From contig MU004240.1 of the NCBI GenBank assembly GCA_010405405.1, forward strand, positions 884,217-948,216: DNA of 64,000 bases. The letters run 5' to 3'. This document shows, in pieces, positions 55,901-64,000 of this stretch. The first letter of the stretch is position 1; the number at the start of each line of letters is the position of its first letter. The stretch is from Microthyrium microscopicum. Its lineage: Eukaryota > Ascomycota > Dothideomycetes > Microthyriales > Microthyriaceae. The position numbers and the translations under genes are program-made. The notes under the pieces are model-generated. The model was not told the origin of the DNA and did no database searches. It saw nothing but the letters and a program-made list of their open reading frames with translations.

Positions 55901-56144
55901 AATATATTACTATTACTTCCTAATACTTTAGTAAAGCTATATTAAGTATAGTACTATAGTAAATTTAACGTCATTATAGCCTATAAGTAAATATAGGTTA
56001 AATCTAGGGATAAATATAAAATAGCCTTCTCTATATAATATAGTTTCTATAAGTTTATTATTATATCTTTTAGATTAACTAGCACTCCTAGTACCTTTTA
56101 AGTATATATTAACTACGTCTTAATAAAGTATCTTAACGACTTTT
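53000..56144 (+). mobile_element. Degraded Ty3/gypsy LTR retrotransposon, older element (left part)
   Basis: Fossil element, broken many times over by RIP. In plus-strand order there is a gag-like stretch (about 53100-54350), a zinc-knuckle-like trace (about 54415), a protease-like trace (about 54890-54950) and the start of a Ty3/gypsy reverse transcriptase (about 55560-56140). The element is interrupted at about 56144 by the next one. Its left limit and LTR are not clear, and I could not find its remaining part downstream within the window. It is older than the inserted element. Confidence 0.6.
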
Positions 56145-59100
56145 GTCACGGACCCCTATAGACTCGCTATAGAGGCATAGGTATCTTGCTACCTCTTTAC
56201 TCTCTCTACTCTTACAATACGCTATAGAAAGGCTTTTTGCTAGTAAACTACTAAGTTAATATAAATAGTACCTACTCTCTATTATAATAAGATAAAGCTA
56301 AATAGAGCTAAGGATAAGAAGAAGAAGTAGCCTTACTAAAAAGAAGATAGAGAGGAGTATAAGTAAAGAAGTAGACTTAATCTCTAGAGAGATTAAGTAT
56401 TAGTTTTATCTTAATACTAGTTCTTAGAATCTATTTCCCTTACTTTAAACTATCCTTTATAATTCTAATACTTCTCAACGTACTATATAGTAGTAAGCTT
56501 AATAGATTCTTATAATAATAAGGAGTATAAGGAACTTTAATAGAAGCTAAAATAAAAGCAAAGATAAAAATAAAGACCTAAATAATAACTTAGATAATAA
56601 CTTAGATAATAACTTAAGTTAATATAATAACCTACTACTACTAATAGACTTAGAAGCTACTTTAGCTATCCTTTATATAATAATAGCTTAAATTAATGAA
56701 TAAGAATAAGCACACGTAGCTAAGATATAATAGCTCTATAATAAGATTATAGCCTTATTATAAGCCTCTTAATAGAATCCTCCTCCTCCTTCTTAACTAA
56801 GAGAATTAAAACCTACTAACCTTATAGTCCTTTAATATAAAACTTAATAAGAACTTATTAACTAGACTATAAGAGTAGAAAATGCTTTCTATTTAGTACC
56901 TTCTTAATTCGCTATATAAGAAAACTATATTAGATAAGCTAGCTAGTTTATAAGTCTTAACCTATAAACTTAATAGAACCTAAAGAAGAAGAAGATTAAG
57001 CTACTAACTTAAACTTAGGAAAAGTTTATAGAATAGCTCTAATATTAATACGCTTACCTTACTATAGCTAAACTTTTAGTTACTAAGAAACTTAAAAAAG
57101 CTAAGTAGCGTTCTACCTAGACTCTTATAGAGTTTAATACCTACTTAGACTTACTAGAAACCTAACTTAGTATTAATATGACTTACGAAAGAGATAAATA
57201 ATACTTAAAATTCCTTACTAAGCTAACCTTAGAACTATAGAAATAGATTAAACTAATAGAGTATATCCTAATTACTAGACTAGATATAGTTAATACTATT
57301 AAATACTTTTAGTAAATTACCTATAAGCGCTTATAAGAAGATCTATTAGGTAACGTTAATTCTTAACCTCTATAATTAAATTATAATCTATAAGATAGCT
57401 AAGATAAATAATAGAGGCGTAAAGGTCGTATAAGGTATATACTATTAAATTACTTACTAGTAAGTATAAAGCCTAAAAAAGATAGCAAGATATATAAGGG
57501 AATTACCTATTATAATTATAACCTATTTAGATATTATATAAATAAGTATAATAAGCTTCTAAGAGGCCTTTAGGTTACCTAAAGGCAAGGAAGTTTCTTA
57601 AAATATAGAAGCTAAAGGAGGAACCTAAATACTATTCTTCTCTTATTAAGATCTAGAATTAACCTAAAAAAAGAGTAAGTATTATAGGGGTTAAGAACCC
57701 TATCCTTATAATACTAGATTAAACTATAGAGGTATAGATTTAGATAATAACTAATCTTCCTCTTACTATAAAAGATTAATCTATAAACGTTCTCTTAGAT
57801 ACTAGTAGTTAAATTAATATTATTAATAAATAATTTACGTAATACTATAGCCTTAAGAAAGTAACTATAGAAAGTATTTAAGTTATAGGTTTTACTAATA
57901 ATATAATAGAAAGCAAATATTATAGTATATATTAGCTATATTTTTATTATAAAGACTTCTCTAGTATCTATAAGAATATTAAATACTATTTCTTCTCTTT
58001 TAATTAGACTAAATATATCTACCTTATAGTATAGGGAACCTCTCTATAAGAGAAATATAATATTTCTATCTACCTAAGGTAGAAGAAGTAGCTATTTAGA
58101 AAAGAGAAGCTAAAATACGAGATTATAGACTAGAATATATTTAAGAAAAAGCTATAAGAATATAGTAAAATATTTAAACTAACTATAAAATTTAATAAGT
58201 ACCTATACTTAAATAGTAGAAAGGTAGAGATCTCTAGTATTAGCTTTAAGCTAAGCTTATAGGCAGATATTAATCTAAAAAATAAACTACTATAAGAGCT
58301 ATAGAATTTAGCCTCTTAAGTTAAGGCTAGAGATAAAAATAAACCTATCTCTAAAGGTATTAAATATACTATTAAGATAACTATAGATCCTCCTTTTAGA
58401 CCTATCTATAACTTATTAGTAATAAAATTTAAGATACTATAAGAATACCTTAAGTTAGCTCTTATAAAAGGCTAAATCTAGGAATTAACTAGCCTAGCTA
58501 GAGTACCTATACTCTTTATACCTAAGAAGAATAAAGGATTACGACTTTATATAGACTACTACTTACTTAATATAGTTACTATTAAAAACTATTACCTATT
58601 TCCTTTAATAAGTAAGATATTAGATTAACTTAGTAGAGTAGTATACTATACTAAGATAAACCTTAAGAATACCTATACCTAAATACTTATTAGAAAATAA
58701 GATTAATAAAAGATAGTATTTTATACCTAATATAGATACTATAAATACTAAGTTATACCTTTTAGACTTACTAATACCTTAGTTATATTCTAAGCCTATA
58801 TTTATAAAGCATTAGTAGAACTCTTAAATATTATTTATATTATCTACCTTAATAATATCCTTATCTTCTTTAAAATATATAAGGATTATATTTATAATAT
58901 ATATACTATATTAGAATACCTACTAGCTACTAAGCTTTATACTAATCCTAAAAAGTATTAATTCTTTACTAACGAGGTAGAATTCCTTAGTTTTATAGTC
59001 TCTATAAAAAGAGTAAAAATAGATCTTAGTTAAGTTAAGTTTATTACGAAATAGCTAGAGCCTAGGAGCTATAATAATATATAAGTATTTATTAGCTTTA

Positions 59101-61620
59101 TAAATTTCTATTATAGGTTTATTAAAGGCTACTTAAAGGTAACAAAACTCTTAACTAACTTACTTAAAAGTATATAACTTAAAAGGAAATATAGACCTTT
59201 TATTTAGATAAAGAAAGTAGCGTAAGTATTTTATATACTTTATATAGCTTTTAATAAAGCTCCTATCTTTATATATTTTAACTTAAAGAAAAGGATTTAC
59301 CTTAAAATTAATATATCCTAGCATACTATTATAGGTATTCTTTCCTAGCTATAGAAAGATAGCTAATAGTACCTTATTACTTTTTAGTTAAGGAAATTAA
59401 TAAAGGCTAAGATTAACTATTAAACTTATAATTAGGAACTTCTTATTATTATTAAAGCTATAAAATATTAGTAATATTATCTTAAGAATAGTTACTACTC
59501 TATTAAGATTCTAACTAACTATAATAACCTAGTAGGGTTTATAAAATAGAAAAACTTAAATAGGTACTAAGTGTGCTAAGCAATTATACTAGTAAAGTAT
59601 AACTTCTATATTAGGTATTAAAATAGAAAGATAAATTTTATAGATATACTATTAAGATAACTTAACTATACTACTATAGAATAGGCTATAAATAACTTGC
59701 TACTTACCTTTTAGAAGAAGCTAGAACTCCTTTTAGAAAAAGAATAAAAAAAGCTAGTCTTTATAAATAGTCTTAAGCTAATAAAGTAACTTACTAGTAA
59801 GATACTAATAATAAATAAGTATAACTTTATAGATAAGATATTTAATATTAAGTACTACCTAGTACTAAATATATTAAGAATAGGTAAGATACCTTATAAG
59901 TAAATAAGTAGCTAAGATGCTATAAGTAAAGAGAGTAAAGACTTTCTTAGCTCCTAAAAAATAGTTACTACTCTAGACTATATTTATATCCTAAGAATTA
60001 TAGTAAGAAAAGTAATATAAGACCTATATATTATAAATAGAGAAGCTCTAAATATACTAATTACTTTAGTCTAAGTTACCTAAGATAGTAATAAGGAACT
60101 TAAGTATATCTAAGAAGTATTTAATATATAGCTAGAGTCTAAAGAGACCTAATAGCTAAAGAATACTTAGTTAGTTTAAAGAGACTACCTCTACTATAAG
60201 AGCTAATTATATATACCTTATAAGCTTACCTTAAGAAATAAACTCTTAGTAATATACTATAATAACCTACTAGTAAGATACCTAAGGATCTAAAATACTA
60301 TAAAACTACTCTATAAATAGTTTTACTAGCTAAAAATAGAAGAAGACGTATAGATATATATAAAGACTTACCTAGTCTACTAAAGGATAAAAGTAAGATA
60401 ATATTAACCCTATAGTGAGTTAAAGTCTCTACTTTAATTAACCTAACTATAATAAGAAATTACTATAGACTTTATTATAAGTTTACTACCTTATAAATAT
60501 AAACTTATAATATTTAACGCTATACTAGTAATTATAGATTAGTATACTAAATAAATAAGGTATATTAAAACTATAAAAAATATAACTACTAAAGAGCTAG
60601 TAGAACTTATAGAAAAAAGAATTTTCTTAGAAAAAGGCCTACTAGTAGGTATTATATTAGATAGAGAATTTATCTTTATAAGTAAATTTTAAACTAAACT
60701 ATACTAAGTAAGAAAGGTAAAATATAGGCTATCTATAGCCTAGTATCTATAAATTAATAGCTAAACTAAGTAGTAAAACTTAGTACTAAGATATTACCTA
60801 TAAGCCTTTACTATTAAAAACTAGATAAACTAGTTAAGCCTCCTACTTATAGTATAATAGGTAATAAATATATCTTATAATAAGATACTTAACTATACTC
60901 TAAATATAGCTAAAATAAGATATAAACTAACTCTCTTAGTAGACCTTCTTATAGACTCTAAGAATAGGTTTAAAGAAGAAGGAAGTAAGGTAGTAATAGT
61001 AAAGTAAAGAGTAGTAAAAATAGAATAAGACTAAGAAAAGATAGTAGAATGCTAAGGAAAAGTAGTAGAATACTAAGCTAAGTTCTATAATAAGAAGTAT
61101 ACCCTAATATTATTCTATATAGGAGATAAGGTTCTACTATTAATAAAGAATATTAAACTTAAATTACTAAGTAAGAAGCTAGCTTTTTACTATATAGAAC
61201 TATTTAGTATTTAAGACGTAGTTAGAGAATAAGCCTACTAACTAAACCTTCTAATAGGCTACTAAATCTATAACGTCTTCTATATATCTAAACTTAAGCT
61301 ATATTATTAAAAAGAAGGTTAAGAAGAACTAGAGCTCCTTATAGCTATTAAGCTAAAAGATAAAGAAGAATAGAAAGTAAGAGCTATCTTAGATAAGAGA
61401 AAATAAAAAAGGAAAGTTAAATATTTTATTTATTAGTAAGGCTATCCCCTAACTTATAACTCTTAAAAATAAGAAAAAGACTATAAAAATATATAAGACT
61501 TAATTAAGGTTTTTAAAAAAGCTAGTAGACCTAAGTTTATTATTATAAAGAAAAGAAAAAGAGAAAAATAAAACTATAAAGAAAGGTATTATAAGAGAGA
61601 AGAGATTTTTATATACTTTT
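56145..61620 (+). mobile_element. Degraded chromovirus-type Ty3/gypsy retrotransposon, inserted
   Basis: Fossil element inserted into the reverse transcriptase region of the older one. It begins TGTCACGGACCCCTATAGAC, an LTR-like start with TG and the least mutated sequence of the island. Plus-strand order: LTR-like region (about 56145-56500), gag-like (about 56550-57450), protease (about 57790), reverse transcriptase (about 58370-59000), RNase H (about 59280-59560), integrase with its zinc-binding part (about 60180-60950) and a chromodomain-like end (about 61360-61510). This order with a terminal chromodomain defines chromoviruses. A matching right LTR was not recognised, so the right limit is approximate. 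Broken at very many places. Confidence 0.68.
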
Positions 61621-64000
61621 TATTTACTATAAAAAAGTAACTAATTAGTAGGATAAAAAATAGAAAACTAAAAATAAAAATAGTAAAAATTATAACTAGG
61701 TAAATTATTAATAAGACATAAATAAAACCTAAATAAAATTAAGGAGTCTTATAAGAGACTAGTAGGCTAGTACTATAAAAAAAAGGACTCTTCTCTATAG
61801 AGATAAAAAGAGTAGACTACTAGCGAATATAATAAAAAATAAGAATTTTTCTTAAACGCTATAATTATAGATAGCAAGTTAATAAAAAGACTAGTCCTAA
61901 AAGATATTAAGACTAGTAACTTACGCCTAAAGAAATAAATAAATATAGTATTTACGTAATTAAAACGTAACCTAATTACTAAACCCTAATTCTATATATT
62001 AAAACGCTATAACTTTAAAAGTAGGCGTTAGATACTATTAGTTACTCTAAGACTATTAGAAAAGGAGTATATAATAAATATAGCTAGAGTAATTAGCGTA
62101 CTATTAGTAAATAAGTAAGTAGATAAAGAAATATTATAAGTTATAGGCGCTATAAGCGTAGGAGGAGGATAAAGATAGCTAGAATTAATACTAATAAAAT
62201 TAATACTACTATCTAAGTTATAGTAAATAGTTACTTTATTAATAGTACGACGCTATTAGAATTAGTAAAGAAAGTAAGCTATTTTATTAATATATTAAGC
62301 CTAAGCCTAAGTAGCTAGAAAAAAGCTATAGAAGGATAGTATAGTCTCTTTATTAAACTACTTAGTCTATATACTATCCGCCTCTTTATCTTTAACCTTC
62401 TTTATAATAGGCAGATATACTATAAAGTATAAAGTACTAATATCTAGAATAAATTTAGGAGACATATAAGCTCTAAATATAATAATATTCTCCTTATTTT
62501 AGACTAAAAAAGATAAGAAGTAAATATAAGGATAATTACCCTATATAGGTAGACTACTAGTAGGTAGAGATAATAAAGAGTTATTAGTAGTAAGACTTAG
62601 CTCCTAGCAAAGATTAAGTAGTTTAAAGCCTTTTAAATAGATTCTTATAAGCTAGATAGGTGCTTAAACCTATAACTAAGTATAGGATATAAGTAAAAGA
62701 TAATTCTAAGAATAATAGTTAATAAGAGTATAACTTATAGATAAAATATAGAAGAACCTATACTAAGATACTAAATATTATTAGCCTACTCTAGCGCATC
62801 TTTAATATAACTAAGTATAATATAAATATAGAATACTATATTTAAGGCTATAGAATAGCTATAGCCTCCTAGGTAATTCTCTATATAATACTAAGCTATA
62901 ATAAAAGTATTATAAGCTTATTAATAATATATTAACTCCTTATTATAAATATAGTATATATTACTATACTAATAAAACTTAATAAAAGAACCTAAAGGCG
63001 TAACAACTATAATAGAACTTATAAAGTTAAGAGATATAAGATAAATATATAAGTAGATTAAATTATTTATAACCTTATTAAAGACTATAGGTATCTAAAT
63101 AGAGGTTAGCATATAAGCTACATCTAAGTTACTAATAAGATACTTATAATATTATAATAGTACTTCTAGTAGGTATAGTAATAGTACTTAGTAAAGTTGT
63201 TCTTATAACTATATATAGTACTTTATAGAATATAGCTACTATTAGGATAATAGTAGACTATATTATTAATAATATTCTATAAATATTAGAAATAATATAA
63301 GAAGAGAAGTAGAGTAGGTATAGCTTAAAAATAGGATGTAATCTAAGTAATATTCTATAAAAGTATAAGTTAATAAAAGAATTAAGCAAGTTACTTATAA
63401 TATACTTACTATAAAGGCTTATTACTAAGTAGTCTAAGCTATAGGACTTAGGTCTATATCTTCTAGCTTACTAGGTAAGTTATCTAACTTAGACTCTTTA
63501 TTATCTAGAGATAATATATAAAATAGCGTAGGAGTATTTTAATAAGTAGATTACTTCTTAATTATAGGATAAGTAGTAAATAGCTATAAAGGCTCTAGTA
63601 ATAGAGTGTCTTTATAATAATATTTTCTATTAGCTTAAAAAGCGTATAAAGTATAGGTTAGCTATAGAGTAGAGTTAGTAATTAAGTTAATTATAGTAGT
63701 ACTAAGAGGTACTTAAAGTAGGTAATAAAAGCTATTAATACTACGTTAGGCTAAATAAAAAATAAATAGTAAATTAGCACTAGTAATAATATAGCCTAAG
63801 GGCAATAAGACGTAAAGGGTTAATAAGCCTTCCTAAAGCTTTAAGAGGGCTACCTAGTTAGTAAGTTAGACTAAGTTATAATTATATAACTTAAGCCCCT
63901 TAAGGGTACGCTAAGGACCCTATAGAATATAAAGAGTAGTAGAACGCTAGTAAGTTATATACTTAAAAGGTTAGCTATTATATTACTAAGATTATTAAAA

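Larger units (their letters stand above)
50900..64000. repeat. RIP-mutated A+T-rich repeat island
   Basis: More than 13 kb to the window edge with very high A+T, almost no CA or TG, but persisting CG and CT, which is a RIP signature on both strands. No intact gene was found. It contains at least two degraded Ty3/gypsy elements (separate entries). 50900-53000 and about 61900-64000 are equally degraded, and I cannot assign their parts. Confidence 0.85.

Noticed and set aside
56585-56615. Repeated aataacttagat units, considered as a CRISPR-like or satellite repeat
   Set aside because: Only about three short adjoining copies without spacers inside a gag-like region of a degraded retroelement.
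61900-64000. Possible third element at the right edge
   Set aside because: Same RIP signature, but no reverse transcriptase, integrase or terminal repeat trace could be read on either strand.

Overview
The window looks like nuclear DNA of a filamentous ascomycete (Pezizomycotina). Protein genes lie on both strands and are split by short GT-AG introns, mostly 46-81 nt. Several families are typical of these fungi: Zn(II)2Cys6 regulators, a 7TM-RGS receptor, a TmpA-like oxidoreductase and a Flc/TRP-like protein. Two tracts (about 5.7-8.9 kb and about 50.9-64.0 kb) are extremely A+T-rich. In them CA and TG dinucleotides are almost absent while CG and CT remain, which is the pattern left by repeat-induced point mutation (RIP). 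The genus cannot be named from this sequence.

Layout. 1-5628: POL1 (DNA polymerase alpha catalytic subunit, minus strand, last few codons outside the window) is divergent from a mitochondrial-type oligoribonuclease (REX2/REXO2), with an MCB box between them. 5663-8899: a RIP-degraded DNA transposon with 30-bp inverted ends and a TA target duplication, inserted 34 bp after the oligoribonuclease stop. 10678-17290: a Flc2/TRP-like membrane protein, ribosomal protein uS7/RPS5 and a 7TM receptor with a cytoplasmic RGS domain. 17709-22526: a SAP30-like Sin3-binding subunit (minus), an NAD(P)-dependent reductase (plus) and a Zn2Cys6 regulator (minus). 23080-27158: a decayed DUF2306-like remnant, a TmpA/ferric-reductase-like oxidoreductase and a secreted CAP/PR-1 protein. 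29768-35698: a small cysteine-rich GPI-type protein, adenosine kinase, a coiled-coil/TM protein of a fungal-only family and a UCHL5-type deubiquitinase. 37665-39718: a second Zn2Cys6 regulator. 39719-47360: a gene-poor stretch holding one decayed gene. 47361-50297: transportin (Kap104/karyopherin beta-2). 50900-64000: a RIP island of nested, degraded Ty3/gypsy LTR retrotransposons. A chromodomain-bearing element (from 56145) is inserted into the reverse transcriptase region of an older one.

Most intact genes are housekeeping genes (replication, RNA turnover, translation, nucleotide salvage, proteasome-linked deubiquitination, nuclear import) with signalling and secreted genes between them. 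I see no biosynthetic cluster, CRISPR array or prokaryote-type system. Exon boundaries were worked out by hand from splice signals, reading phase and family conservation. I translated across every junction and the phases agree.
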